Shown: positions 26,892-36,356, counted from the stretch's first letter. The stretch is 64,000 bases of DNA from CAZHZT01 sp964537285 (GCA_964537285.1 CAZHZT010000004.1:23750-87749), one strand, 5' to 3'. The notes: a model not told the origin generated them from the sequence alone. Program-made: numbers and translations.

Positions 26892-28076
26892 ATGCTAAAA
26901 GATTTTTTCTATTTCACCAGGACTGAACGCACTGGCATATTGGTGCTCTTGGGGTTCGGTTTGCTAGGAGTTTTTCTTCCTGAATTTTTAATACTTTTTC
27001 AAAAAAGTGAAAAGGTAGATTTTTCCAAAGCAGAGTTATTGCTAGAACAAATGAATAATCACACCGCTTTTCAAGATGAAAAAGACCAATTATTTGAATT
27101 TGATCCCAATACAATTTCTTTGGATAGCCTTAAACGTTTAAGCCTTCCTGATTGGTTGGCTAAGCGTATTATAAAATACCGCAAAAAGGTGGGCCCTTTT
27201 GAAAAAGCAGCGGATTTACTAAAGGTTTATGGAATGAAAGATACTGAATTTGAACGCTTGAAGCCTTTTGTTTCCATAAAAAAGACGACTTCTTCAATTG
27301 CTCAATATGCCAAGCTTTCCCGCAAAGACGCATTCTCATGGAGTAATGATAGCTTTCCGAAGAAGGAGCACAAACAAATAGAAAAGTCTTATAAACCGGA
27401 TTCTTTGTTTTCTTTCGATCCAAATATTTGTTCAGAGGAAGCACTTTTGAGGCTTGGTATTCCTGAACGAACTGCCCGGACACTCTTGAATTTTAGAAAC
27501 AAAGGAGGAACCTTTCGAACAAAAGAAGACCTGAAAAAAGTGTACGGGATCGATGAGGAAATTTACCTTCGTTTGGAATCATTCATCCAGATTTCTTCAA
27601 TCACCCAAAATCAAAGCGATAGAGATAGTGTCTGGCAAAAAAACAAGCCTTTGTCTTACAGTAAAAGGGAACCTATTATCATTGATATCAATACAGCAAG
27701 CGAAGAAGAGTGGCAAAAACTAAGGGGGATAGGGCCTTATTACGCCGGCAGAATTGTTCGGTTTCGGGAAGTACTGGGTGGTTTCCTGAGCATTGAACAG
27801 GTTGCTGAGACTTACCGCCTGCCGGATAGTACTTTTCAGAAAATACTTCCATTTTTACAACATTCTCCCATTTATAGGAAAATTATGATCAATGAAGTTT
27901 CTGAGGAGGATTTAAAAAAACATCCTTATATCAATTACAGGCAAGCGGGTGCCCTGATAGCATTTAGGGAGCAACACGGACCTTTTGAAAACCTGGAGGA
28001 ATTGAAAGCGTTGAAAGTTTTTTCGAATGAAGAACTGGAAAAGATCTTACCTTATCTGGAAATAGTGCAGGAATAA
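26892..28076 (+). CDS. Helix-hairpin-helix (ComEA-like) DNA-binding protein with four HhH segments
   Basis: 394 residues. One N-terminal membrane helix (TGILVLLGFGLLGVFLPEFLILF) is followed by an acidic stretch and four HhH segments: DSLKRLSLPDWLAKRIIKYRKK, CSEEALLRLGIPERTARTLL, TASEEEWQKLRGIGPYYAGRIV and a last ...KKHPYINYRQAGALIAFREQHG. The third has the strongest GIGP motif. ComEA proteins bind incoming double-stranded DNA in the periplasm; four segments give more contacts than the single pair of Bacillus ComEA. Adjacency to comEC supports a competence role. Confidence is high for architecture, moderate for function. Confidence 0.85.
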   Translation: MLKDFFYFTRTERTGILVLLGFGLLGVFLPEFLILFQKSEKVDFSKAELLLEQMNNHTAFQDEKDQLFEFDPNTISLDSLKRLSLPDWLAKRIIKYRKKVGPFEKAADLLKVYGMKDTEFERLKPFVSIKKTTSSIAQYAKLSRKDAFSWSNDSFPKKEHKQIEKSYKPDSLFSFDPNICSEEALLRLGIPERTARTLLNFRNKGGTFRTKEDLKKVYGIDEEIYLRLESFIQISSITQNQSDRDSVWQKNKPLSYSKREPIIIDINTASEEEWQKLRGIGPYYAGRIVRFREVLGGFLSIEQVAETYRLPDSTFQKILPFLQHSPIYRKIMINEVSEEDLKKHPYINYRQAGALIAFREQHGPFENLEELKALKVFSNEELEKILPYLEIVQE

Positions 28077-28085
28077 GTAGAACAT

Positions 28086-28318
28086 GAGGCTGTCTTATAA
28101 GTAATTTGTGTGGCTTGGGAGGAGTATTTTCTATTGAAGGGTGTTCTTTTTTGGCTCTAGATGAATTAATTTGGGAAACGTTTTTAGAACAAAAAGCAGG
28201 CCGTTAGGCCTGCTTTAAGGACCTCCCAAATTAATTTCGACCAAATAAAATCATCCAGAACCTCTTTTTTTGAAATTTTCCTGCCAGTCGCGACGAACAT
28301 GCTTATGAGACAGCCTCA
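28086..28318. repeat. Family G element, copy 1, split by a family C insertion
   Basis: Outer ends GAGGCTGTCTTATAAG and CTTATGAGACAGCCTC. Its two halves match the two halves of the uninterrupted 52195-52350 copy (for example GGGAGGAGTATTTTCTATTGA and ATTTTCCTGCCAG...CGACGAAC), but a complete family C element sits at the hairpin tip. So G was here first. Confidence 0.85.
28145..28270. repeat. Family C element, copy 2 (minimal), with 8-bp target duplication
   Basis: The element itself is 28153-28262, with ends GGCTCTAGATGAATTAATTT and ...AAATAAAATCATCCAGAACC. It holds only the AGCAGGCCGTTAGGCCTGC palindrome and the CCCAAATTAATTTCGACC motif. TCTTTTTT abuts both ends (28145-28152 and 28263-28270), a direct duplication. 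At about 110 bp it is the smallest full copy here. Confidence 0.9.
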
Positions 28319-28341
28319 CGTTTATATCAAACAGAATCTCC

Positions 28342-29241
28342 TTAATTGCTCACTTTCAAAAACGGCTTTACCAATATTTTATCCAACAATTGAATTTTTA
28401 GGCTGTATGAACCAGGTGAAAGGCTTGAAGTATTTACTTTTAATCTGTTACCTTCAAAATTATCCTGTATGGATATAACTTTTCCTTGTTCATCAATTAA
28501 TTCCACTCGATTCGGTTGGCTAGGGAGCAAGTTACCCCATTTAAGAATGACGTAATTATTTGCTGGATTAGGGTACAAATTAAAATCTACTTGCGGCTCT
28601 TCCTTTAGTGAATTGGTGCTAGAAGTGGATACAGCGTTGATAATAATTGCATTAGCGCAGGGTCTTTCTCCAAAATGATCGAAAGCGCCATTATCACTGG
28701 GATAACTCACGATTCCATTTGTGGTTTGTTCATCGATCCACATAGTTGTGGAACCACCGCCGTCGAGGTTGATGGCTGTTTGGCAACCTAGTGAACCTAA
28801 AATTTTTGCAAGTTCAAGCGTAGACATACCCGCGGCAGGGGGCGTTCGGCCATCAACAGTTAATAAAAAAAGGCTATCGCCCTTGATTCCGGCTACGGTT
28901 CTTGGATGCCGGCGAGTATTAAAGCTGTTCGTAAGCATGCTCGCATTTTGACCGTTTTCTAATAGAAGTGGCCCTCCGGCAAGCATATAGCTTTGAAGAG
29001 GCAGGTCAGCCCAGTTGCCGCCAGGTGGTTTATTTAGGATTTCTGCTTCCCCATCTTTTTTAATGGTTAAAACAGCTTCATCATTTTCGGGGCGACTATT
29101 AGAAAAGGCGGGATTGGAAGGGTTGATTACAATGCTATCAGAAACGGTATAGGTTTCTCCGCCTCCCGATGAAGTATTGAAGATGGATTTCGTCGGCCAT
29201 GTAAGAAGCGGTGAGTATATCCATATCGCCATCCTGATCAA
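28342..29241 (-). pseudogene. Phosphodiester glycosidase (NAGPA-like) domain with type IX sorting signal, 5' end lost
   Basis: The recognisable product starts about at FNTSSGGGETYTVSDSIV (near nt 29180), in a frame different from the gene upstream. It contains the core of the NAGPA/DUF2233 domain (SYMLAGGPLLLENGQ, RHPRTVAGIKGDSLFLLTVDGR, LGCQTAINLDGGGSTTMWID) and ends with a type IX secretion sorting domain (FNLYPNPANNYVILKWG ... SYSLKIQLLDKILVKPF). The first part of the domain, normally ending in a VNGGFF-like motif, is missing, as is a signal peptide. It looks like the 3' remnant of a secreted enzyme joined out of frame to the FG-GAP gene by a deletion. Confidence 0.7.
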
Positions 29242-30106
29242 AATCGTTCAGATGGATATCCCAACCACCATTGAGGTTGACATTGCTGTTAACCTGATGC
29301 TCAGTAAAGTTGAGGTTTCCATCGTTTTCAAGCCAGATCGCCCCGCCGTTGCCGTCAAACAAAACAGCGGCAACGTCGATGTCCGTGTCCCCATCAATAT
29401 CACCGGCGGCAACATCACGAAAATTGCCAACGCCCTGAGCAATCGTATGTCTTATGAATTGCCCCTGATCTTGTTCAAACCAGATCACTTCGCTTGTTCC
29501 GGAAACGGCAGCAATAAGGTCCAGGTCATTATCTCCATCTAAGTTCACGGGGTAGATGGTTGTTGCCCCTGTGTTCGTTCCGTCCAAATCCTGTCGGGAG
29601 AAATTCTGATTCCCGTCATTGGTCCAAATGGCAAAGGTGCCATCCACTTCTGCCGCTCCGACGATGTCCATGGTATTGTTATCATCAATATCGACGGGTA
29701 AGACCATAAAGGCACCATCAAATTGATCATCGATCAGGTGTTCCGTAAAGTTTTGGTTGCCATCATTTTGGAGCCAGTGTACCTGTTTGTCTTTATAAGC
29801 ACAAGCAACAAGATCCAGGTGATTGTCATCGTCTATGTAAGCTGCTTCGATGAAGTATGCTCCGCTATAGCCAAGCTTGATGGTATGTTGTTGAAAGTTG
29901 AGATCTCCCAGGTTTTCGAGCCAGAATAAAGCGTCCGAAAAGTAAGAGGCGACGATAAAGTCAAGATCCTGGTCATTATCCAGGTCGACGGGATGGATGG
30001 CCCGGGCGCCGGTGGTATTCATCTCTGAGAGTGTATTGTAATGAAAGTTTTGAGCGGATATGTTCAACACGCTTAAGCAAGAAACTAAGAGTAGGAAGTA
30101 TTTCAT
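29138..30106 (-). CDS. FG-GAP/VCBS-repeat secreted protein, 3' truncated
   Basis: 322 residues with a signal peptide (MKYFLLLVSCLSVLNISAQ). Seven or so FG-GAP units follow, each with calcium-loop-like D-x-D-x-D motifs (DLDNDQDLDFIVA, DIDDNNTMDIVGA, DLDGDNDLDLIAA, DIDGDTDIDVAAV, DFDQDGDMDILTA) and WLENDGNLNF strands, which build a beta-propeller. The last ~12 residues (LQYFIGRRRNLYRF) do not continue the repeat; they come from reading the NAGPA remnant in another frame. No sorting domain remains in this frame, so export to the surface would fail. Probably a broken gene. Confidence 0.75.
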   Translation of the reverse strand: MKYFLLLVSCLSVLNISAQNFHYNTLSEMNTTGARAIHPVDLDNDQDLDFIVASYFSDALFWLENLGDLNFQQHTIKLGYSGAYFIEAAYIDDDNHLDLVACAYKDKQVHWLQNDGNQNFTEHLIDDQFDGAFMVLPVDIDDNNTMDIVGAAEVDGTFAIWTNDGNQNFSRQDLDGTNTGATTIYPVNLDGDNDLDLIAAVSGTSEVIWFEQDQGQFIRHTIAQGVGNFRDVAAGDIDGDTDIDVAAVLFDGNGGAIWLENDGNLNFTEHQVNSNVNLNGGWDIHLNDFDQDGDMDILTASYMADEIHLQYFIGRRRNLYRF

Positions 30107-30548
30107 GTTGATGAATTTTGGGAGAAAGTTAAGTTAAAAGCGCTTCTTTTTCAGTTTTAGTTTATTAAGAAAATGTAAAATCGATTTTTTAGTTTTTTAT
30201 CCAACAATATATTTGCTATGCAGTAGGTCCGTTTTTTAATGTTTAGTTAACATGGAAATTTTGGCTGCCAGGATTTTTATATGCAATTTAGCGACGTAAG
30301 CAGAAATACTGTTTATTCATCCCAAATCAAGTTATCTATTCAGTTATACTACTATTTCTTTGAGTTGTAAGTCTGTAATAATCAGGGTTTAAGTGCTTTG
30401 TGTGATCGTTTAGCTTTTGTGTCTTACGGATTTAAGCTTTACAATGATCCCTGAGTTATACTATTGGTGGCGTATTAAAAGAAATGAATAATCAATTATC
30501 GGAATTTGAATTTCAGAAGATCATAATTGTAAATAAAAAAATTGTTTT
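30107..30548. other. AT-rich divergent intergenic region
   Basis: 442 bp between the FG-GAP gene and the 1062-residue secreted protein. No palindromic family member and no convincing small gene is seen. It should hold the two divergent promoters; I cannot place them with confidence. Confidence 0.4.
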
Positions 30549-33500
30549 ATGAGACATTTTTACTTTTTAGGGCTTTGTGGAGCTCTTTGTTTATTGGGTT
30601 TTGTAGATGTTTGGGGGCAGTTATCTATTACTGCCACGAGCACTGATTTTACTATTGATTTTGAAGGAACTTTGGCTGGGGTTGGAGAAGGTGAATTTCT
30701 CGGGAACGGGTTCGCTTCCAATCCTTCTAATGGACAGCTAGATGATGATGCATGGGATATCTCCGGATTTAATTCTCCCAGCGATTTGTCGAGAGGTTCA
30801 AGTGTGGGGGGGGAAACTACTGGTGGCATCTATACTTTTGATGTTGATGCAACGGCAAATGTTAATTCAACTTTGGGTGTTCAACCAGGAGGAGATGATT
30901 TTACTCCAGGAACCATAACATTGGAAATTGTCAATAATACTGGTCTTGAAGTTACCAGTTTAGATATAAGTTATGTTGTATACATTTACAATAACGCATC
31001 TAGGGCAAATTCATTTAACTTTTCACATTCGTCTGATGGATCAAGCTTTACTGATATTTCGAGTTTAGATCTTACTTCTGGTGAAGCTGCGGACGGTTCT
31101 CCTAGCTGGATTGCAAATAACAGGAATACTAATATTTCGAATCTATCTATTGCAAATGGATCTTCGTACTATTTACGATGGACAGGCGATGATGTTTCTG
31201 GATCAGGAAGCAGAGATGAATTTGCACTTGATGACATCGTTGTAAATGCTACGGCATCTTCAAACGATCAAACTTCTGATATCTCCACTTTGTCCTCTCA
31301 GCCAGCTGCAGCAAATATCTCTTCTCTAGACGATACTCCTGGTGAAGCTGAAGCAGTTTTCTATTTTACTATTGAAGATCCAGGAACCTCTGACGGTTTG
31401 GCTACAATTGTAAATAATATCAGGATAAAACGCCATACATCAAATACCGCGGACTGGACAGATCATATTCAGGGAGTTAGTCTTGTGTTTGATCCAACAG
31501 GAACGCCTTCTTCAATTACCATAGGAACGCCAACAATAACAGATAATGAAATTGATATTCCGATCACTTCTGGAAATCTCAATGTTGGGGATGATGACTT
31601 GGAAGAAATTGGGGTTCAAATTTATTTGAATACTTCCAATATCGTTGACGGAGCTATTCTAGCTTTCTTTATTGATCCGGATGATCACGGGTTCACTACC
31701 GACAATTCAGGATCTTCTTTTTTAAGTACGGTAAATAGTGGCACGGATATTATTTCCAATAATTTCACAATAGCAGTTGAAGGAACGGAACTTCAATTTG
31801 TTCAGCAGCCTACTGATGTAGATGTTGGATCAACGATGTCTCCAAGTGTTACGGTGGCTGCTACTGATGGAAATGGAAATATTGATATTGATTTTGAAGG
31901 TCCAGGGTTTGATATATCCCTCACTACAAGTGGAACAGGTGGAAGTTTTACTACTCCGCAAGAAGCTAGTGCAGGGATCGCAACTTTTAGTGATATTTCT
32001 TTCAATACTGCGCAAGCAAATGTTACTTTGACTGCCACCGACGATACGGACTTACTTGCTCCTAATACAACGGTTACCAGTAATACTTTTGATGTAATAC
32101 CGGATATTACTCCTGCAGCAGGAGATATTGTCTTTACACACGCTACTGCTGATAATGACGAGATTATTGAGTTCATCACACTGACCAGGTTAGATCTAAG
32201 TGATTTTAAAATAACTGATAATGGTATTTGTTCCACCGATCTATTCCGATTAAATGAAGGTATATTCAGTGGATTTAGTTCCTTTACAGATGTACCGGCA
32301 GGAACTATTTTCCAGTTAGCAAATAATGTTTCTACAAATGATGAAACAACAGTAGATGGAAAGGTTAGATTAGATCATAACTTAGCTCTAAATAACGGTG
32401 GAGAACAAGTAATTGCTTTCACAGGTACCGCTGAAGGTGCTTCGGGTTGTGGGGGTTCAGGTTCAAACACTTACATTGCTGGAATTAACTTTGCTAATAC
32501 AGACTGGAATAGTGGGGCAAACGATTCTGATAATTCTAAAGCTCCAGGAACCTCTTCGGATTATGATACACCCGGTAATAAAAAAAATAACCAATTAAAG
32601 CCTACCGTCTCCATTGTTGGAGATGCCTCCGGAATAAGAAATTCGATTCTTACAGATATGCATTGGGATGAGGATGATGCCCCGGGCACCTACACTTCCT
32701 TCTCATTAAAAAACATCCAATTCAACGAGCCCGGCTCTGCCTCAGGCACCCACACCGTCATTTCAGCAACTCCAACTTCCGTTACACTGGATTTAAGTGG
32801 CATTTCTTTTACCGGTACAACAAGTGATACGCGTTATATGGTAACTGCCCGGATCAATTCAGCAGCTGTCCAAGCACCTGTAGATCAATACACTTGCTAT
32901 ACAAATGTAGTTACCGCTTATAATTCCACGGATGAAGTAGAGACGGCTTTCACCACAAGCCCAACCGTTGATGATTTCTGTGGAACTCCTAATGGCGCAG
33001 GCAGTGATAAAGTCGTTTACTTTGACTACTTCCTTCCCGCGTCCTTAACCATTGACCTTACAGGAACACCAGTTATTGATATTACTGGGCCGAATGGGGA
33101 TGAATTCCACTTCGCTGTTTATGCTTGTAACGGAAATGGGAATACTGCTAATTTCAGTTCGACTGCCTATCGTCCTTCAAACCCGGCATCTATTCAACCC
33201 GTAAACATCTCTTATTTCTCTGCCCAAAAGCAAAACGACCAGGTCGAAATCTACTGGGGAACGTCTTCTGAGCAGAGCAACGATTTCTTCGAAGTGCAGC
33301 GCCGCGGGGAAAATGCCTCTACTTTTGAAGTCATTGGTGTTGTTAATGGCAACGGAACCACATCCAGAAGCCACGAATACCAGTTCACGGATAAGCAGCC
33401 AGCTGAAGGTCTTAATTACTATCGCCTTCGTCAGGTGGATTTTGATGGGGCGTTTGAATACACTCAGATTATTAGTGTGGAAATGCCAAAGCGCAGCATG

Positions 33501-33737
33501 GATGTGAAGGTGTTTCCTAATCCGGCCAGCGATAATCTTACGGTGCAAATCGAAGGAGAGCTAAGGGAAGCCTTGCAAATTGAAGTCTTCAATTTGATCA
33601 ACAGCCAAAGAGTGCAAGCAGGCAATTACTTTAGTAATCAATTTGAGTTAGATATTAAAGATTGGACATCCGGAGCTTATTTACTTCGTTTGACTAATGA
33701 TCATGAAGTGACAACAATTAAAGTGATCAAAAAATAA
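30549..33737 (+). CDS. Large secreted multi-domain protein with type IX sorting domain
   Basis: 1062 residues, with a signal peptide (MRHFYFLGLCGALCLLGFVDVWGQ). An N-terminal ~210 residues form a jelly-roll-like domain (FTIDFEGTLAGVGEGEFLGNGF ... YYLRWTGDDVSGSGSRDEFALDDIVV). Ig-like/invasin-like beta domains follow (LQFVQQPTDVDVGSTMSPSVTV, TTSGTGGSFTTPQEASAGIATF), then a lamin-tail-like segment (DEIIEFITLTRLDLSDFKITDNG). A C-terminal FNIII-like part (IQPVNISYFSAQKQNDQVEIYW) precedes the sorting domain (VKVFPNPASDNLTVQIEG ... AYLLRLTNDHEVTTIKVIKK). The domains are rich in Asp, Ser and Thr. Likely a surface adhesin or matrix protein. No enzyme motif seen. Confidence 0.85.
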   Translation: MRHFYFLGLCGALCLLGFVDVWGQLSITATSTDFTIDFEGTLAGVGEGEFLGNGFASNPSNGQLDDDAWDISGFNSPSDLSRGSSVGGETTGGIYTFDVDATANVNSTLGVQPGGDDFTPGTITLEIVNNTGLEVTSLDISYVVYIYNNASRANSFNFSHSSDGSSFTDISSLDLTSGEAADGSPSWIANNRNTNISNLSIANGSSYYLRWTGDDVSGSGSRDEFALDDIVVNATASSNDQTSDISTLSSQPAAANISSLDDTPGEAEAVFYFTIEDPGTSDGLATIVNNIRIKRHTSNTADWTDHIQGVSLVFDPTGTPSSITIGTPTITDNEIDIPITSGNLNVGDDDLEEIGVQIYLNTSNIVDGAILAFFIDPDDHGFTTDNSGSSFLSTVNSGTDIISNNFTIAVEGTELQFVQQPTDVDVGSTMSPSVTVAATDGNGNIDIDFEGPGFDISLTTSGTGGSFTTPQEASAGIATFSDISFNTAQANVTLTATDDTDLLAPNTTVTSNTFDVIPDITPAAGDIVFTHATADNDEIIEFITLTRLDLSDFKITDNGICSTDLFRLNEGIFSGFSSFTDVPAGTIFQLANNVSTNDETTVDGKVRLDHNLALNNGGEQVIAFTGTAEGASGCGGSGSNTYIAGINFANTDWNSGANDSDNSKAPGTSSDYDTPGNKKNNQLKPTVSIVGDASGIRNSILTDMHWDEDDAPGTYTSFSLKNIQFNEPGSASGTHTVISATPTSVTLDLSGISFTGTTSDTRYMVTARINSAAVQAPVDQYTCYTNVVTAYNSTDEVETAFTTSPTVDDFCGTPNGAGSDKVVYFDYFLPASLTIDLTGTPVIDITGPNGDEFHFAVYACNGNGNTANFSSTAYRPSNPASIQPVNISYFSAQKQNDQVEIYWGTSSEQSNDFFEVQRRGENASTFEVIGVVNGNGTTSRSHEYQFTDKQPAEGLNYYRLRQVDFDGAFEYTQIISVEMPKRSMDVKVFPNPASDNLTVQIEGELREALQIEVFNLINSQRVQAGNYFSNQFELDIKDWTSGAYLLRLTNDHEVTTIKVIKK

Positions 33738-33771
33738 GGCTCCTTAACAAATTGTGTGGAGTTTAAATAAG

Positions 33772-33838
33772 GCTCGGATTGCAAATCCTCGCTAGCGTTT
33801 CGTTTTCCAACGCTAGCGAGGATTTGCAATCCGAGCCA
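33772..33838. terminator. Long hairpin (28-bp arms) after the secreted protein
   Basis: Arms GGCTCGGATTGCAAATCC...CGCTAGCG and complement, with a loop of about 11 bases (TTTCGTTTTCC). A decayed family B end (CTTAACAAATTGTGTGGAGTTT) precedes it. One arm recurs alone at 10522-10545, so this is another dispersed palindrome that can serve as a bidirectional terminator between convergent genes. Confidence 0.7.
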
Positions 33839-33864
33839 TATTAATAACATACCACTTCAGTAAT

Positions 33865-34485
33865 CTACCTAACTTCCGGAAAAGGATAATCTATTACTTT
33901 CGACAATCTCCGTTTATGCATTTTCTCTACCATCTTCCTTAGAATCGTCGTCTCTGTAATGTGAAGCACGATGCCAAATTCCATAAAACTTTGATCGGCA
34001 GATACCATACATTTCCAAACGAGCTGCTGTTTTTTTAAATCAAATATTCTAAAGCGAATATTGGCTTTTACCCCTTCGTAAATATCCATGTTTGAAGGAA
34101 TAAAATTGGTGATTTTACTATTGATTAAATATCTTACAGGTAGTACTTCTGCCAGTTTGGCCAAAAATTCCCGATTCCAGGAAATGGGCTGGCCAAAAAT
34201 ATTATTTTGAACTAAAGCAGAGTCTATTTTATTTGGCGGCCAAAGATGGAAAATGTTGTATTGACGCAAAATGTCGTAGGTCTCATAGCAAACAGCATTT
34301 GAAAACCGCTCATTAGAGGAATAGGTTCGAAAAATTCCTATGGAATCATGTTTAGTTAGAGTAAAATTGGAGGCGGTTTTTTCTACTCTTGCTGAATATA
34401 AGGTAGTCGCGCAGCTTGAAAACAGAAGGGCAGATAGGGATAACAAGCTAACAATAGCAGCAATCCGGGTTTTAATGTTTTTCAT
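33865..34485 (-). CDS. Hypothetical lipoprotein
   Basis: 206 residues with a lipoprotein signal (IVSLLSLSALLFSSC, lipobox Cys at residue 25). After it come mixed alpha/beta sequence with FTLTKHDSIGIFRTYSSNERFS, YLINSKITNFIPSNMDIYEGVK and IRFRIFDLKKQQLVWKCMVSADQ. The fold resembles periplasmic lipoproteins that build inhibitor or assembly modules, but I do not recognise the family. It ends near the convergent large secreted gene. Anchored to a membrane facing the periplasm or surface. Confidence 0.75.
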   Translation of the reverse strand: MKNIKTRIAAIVSLLSLSALLFSSCATTLYSARVEKTASNFTLTKHDSIGIFRTYSSNERFSNAVCYETYDILRQYNIFHLWPPNKIDSALVQNNIFGQPISWNREFLAKLAEVLPVRYLINSKITNFIPSNMDIYEGVKANIRFRIFDLKKQQLVWKCMVSADQSFMEFGIVLHITETTILRKMVEKMHKRRLSKVIDYPFPEVR

Positions 34486-34598
34486 GTGATATATTTATGG
34501 ATTACACAGGTCTAAGTCTAATATCAAACGAGCAAACCCAAAAAAATGCTGTTTAAGGAACTGTTATCAACATGTTACCGAATAGCTAATTTTTCAAA

Positions 34599-35543
34599 TC
34601 ATCTTTGTTTTTTATCAACCTTTAATGTGAAAATATCCCAACGGTTGTAATGACCGGATACATCAAGCGTCATTCGTTCTCTCAAAGCTGCTTCAACAGG
34701 GGAAATGATGATGTGAAAAATGCCCTCCTGATCATATTGTGGTTCAAGAATGGTTTCTCCTCCCGGACCATAAACGCAGCTTCCTCCATTTAAGATCATT
34801 TTATCTTGTTGTTCTTTGAATCCATCTGGAAGAGTCAATCCACCAGGAATATCGCTTACGCGCATTATTTGCCCGACCGCGATGACGGTGCATCTCCCTT
34901 CAAACGCGTAATGTCGACTAGCCAGTTGGTGGCGATCCACGACACAAGGCCAAAGGGCAAAGTGGATATGTTCATTGGAATTATGCAATACTTGCCGGCT
35001 TAGAGGCATCCAGTGTTCCCAGCAAATCAGGCCACCAATATAGCCAAAAGGGGTTTCTATGCTTTTTAGGCCATTAGCATCTCCCAGGCCATAGAGTAGT
35101 TTTTCAGTAAAGGTGGGCATGAGTTTGCGGTGATGCAATACTAATTCTCCTGAGGGAGCGTATATAAAAAAGCTGTTAAAAATGGTGCTATGGCCTGCTC
35201 CTTTGGGAGGCACTTCGTTTGCACCAAAACAAATATAGACTTTGTGTTTAAAAGCTGCTTGTGAGATGACCTGTCCTTCTTTGCTTTGAGGAGAAAAGCT
35301 GTTGAGGTACATAGCCAGGAAAGCCTCTTTAGTGGGCTGATGGTCCCAAAGGCCAATTTCGGGGCAATAATCCAACCAGGCAGGATAGCCCGTGAGCCAG
35401 GTTTCTCCGAAAACAACCATATTGGCTCCTCCGGCACTGGCTTTTTCAATACAGCCCAGCATTTTTTTCAGGCTTTTTTCCAGATTATAATAAACCGGGC
35501 TTTCCTGAACAATGGCAATATTTACGGATTTTTTGTATTTCAT
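34599..35543 (-). CDS. Nitrilase-type carbon-nitrogen hydrolase
   Basis: 314 residues. The catalytic triad of the nitrilase superfamily is in place: Glu47 (VVFGETWLTGYP), Lys140 (HHRKLMPTFTE) and Cys174 (GGLICWEHWMPL). The CWEHWMPL and RKLMPTFTEK segments are those of true nitrilases and cyanide hydratases rather than amidases. It hydrolyses a nitrile to acid and ammonia, or a related substrate, in the cytoplasm. It stands alone, with no nitrile-related neighbour. The substrate is open. Confidence 0.9.
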   Translation of the reverse strand: MKYKKSVNIAIVQESPVYYNLEKSLKKMLGCIEKASAGGANMVVFGETWLTGYPAWLDYCPEIGLWDHQPTKEAFLAMYLNSFSPQSKEGQVISQAAFKHKVYICFGANEVPPKGAGHSTIFNSFFIYAPSGELVLHHRKLMPTFTEKLLYGLGDANGLKSIETPFGYIGGLICWEHWMPLSRQVLHNSNEHIHFALWPCVVDRHQLASRHYAFEGRCTVIAVGQIMRVSDIPGGLTLPDGFKEQQDKMILNGGSCVYGPGGETILEPQYDQEGIFHIIISPVEAALRERMTLDVSGHYNRWDIFTLKVDKKQR

Positions 35544-35573
35544 CTATTCAAAGGAATAAAGTTTGGCTCCAGA

Positions 35574-36143
35574 TGATTTCATTTGCTAAATGTTTCTAAA
35601 AAGTTTTTATATTTTTCTGATAATTAGTGCTTTATCTACTTTTTGAAAGGCTGGCAGCCTAAAATGAATGACTCTAGATGATTTCATTTGGTCGAAATTA
35701 ATTTATGAAACCCTAAAAACAGGCCGTTAGGCCTGCCTGATCGTAGCCCTGGGTTCTCCCAGGGTTAGAAGATATAGATACCAACTTCCGCGTAGCGGAA
35801 GCACATCATAGGTTATTACTCTTGTGTTGTTTGCTACCGCTCAATGTCATCAACTTAAGCTTTTTCTTTGCCTGGCGCTTTAGCGCCAGGCGTCGTGTTA
35901 AGATTTATCGGGGCTTTAGCCCATTAATAACAAAAGGGCTAAAGCCCAATCTGACAATTATTCCCCCCGGCACTAAAGTGCCGGGCTATAAAGAGCTTAA
36001 GTTGACGACATTGATGCTACCGCTCCACGGAAGAAATTAGATAGAATAACCTTTTCCCAAGGAGGACCTGAGGCTACGCTAAAGCAGGCCTAACGGCCAG
36101 CTTTTGTGCTTAAAAGTTTTAGCAAAGGAAATCATCTAGAACC
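35574..36143. repeat. Family C element, copy 3, rearranged and carrying family D
   Basis: It begins GGCTCCAGATGATTTCATTTG and ends GGAAATCATCTAGAACC. A second, same-direction end lies inside at about 35671-35692, so two C copies may have fused. The payload has the AGGCCGTTAGGCCTGCC palindrome, GATCGTAGCCCTGGG, CTTCCGCGTAGCGGAAG and, at 35842-36016, a D element. No 8-bp duplication is visible at the outer ends. Confidence 0.75.
35833..36025. repeat. Family D element, copy 1, with a perfect 9-bp direct repeat
   Basis: The element (35842-36016) has ends CAATGTCATCAACTTAAG and CTTAAGTTGACGACATTG. Inside are three separate hairpins: GCCTGGCGCTTTAGCGCCAGGC, GGGCTTTAGCCC facing GGGCTAAAGCCC, and CCCGGCACTAAAGTGCCGGG. 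GCTACCGCT precedes (35833-35841) and follows (36017-36025) it, as expected for a target duplication inside family C. Confidence 0.85.
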
Positions 36144-36293
36144 ATAACGAAAGCAATATTGAGATATTTAATTCCATTTTCATCGATAGGAGGGAATTCT
36201 GAAAAGAGTTGATCCAAAAGAAGCCATTCAACAGGCAGAAAAGGTCACTCCTATCTACGCCTCTATACATTAGTTGCAGACTCCCAAAAAAAA

Positions 36294-36330
36294 CATCGGT
36301 TTCCACAGTTACACACTGCAAAAACCGATG
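36294..36330 (-). terminator. Intrinsic terminator of the sigma/anti-sigma operon
   Basis: On the minus strand, CATCGGTTT pairs with AAACCGATG and is followed by eight Ts. It lies about 100 bp past the anti-sigma stop, beyond the heptamer array. The 36144-36293 stretch holds no gene I can support. Confidence 0.65.
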
Positions 36331-36356
36331 CTCTTCCATAATAACATAAACCTTTA

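Noticed and set aside
36136..36339. 67-residue minus-strand frame
   Set aside because: It spans a family C end and the terminator hairpin, and shows no protein features.
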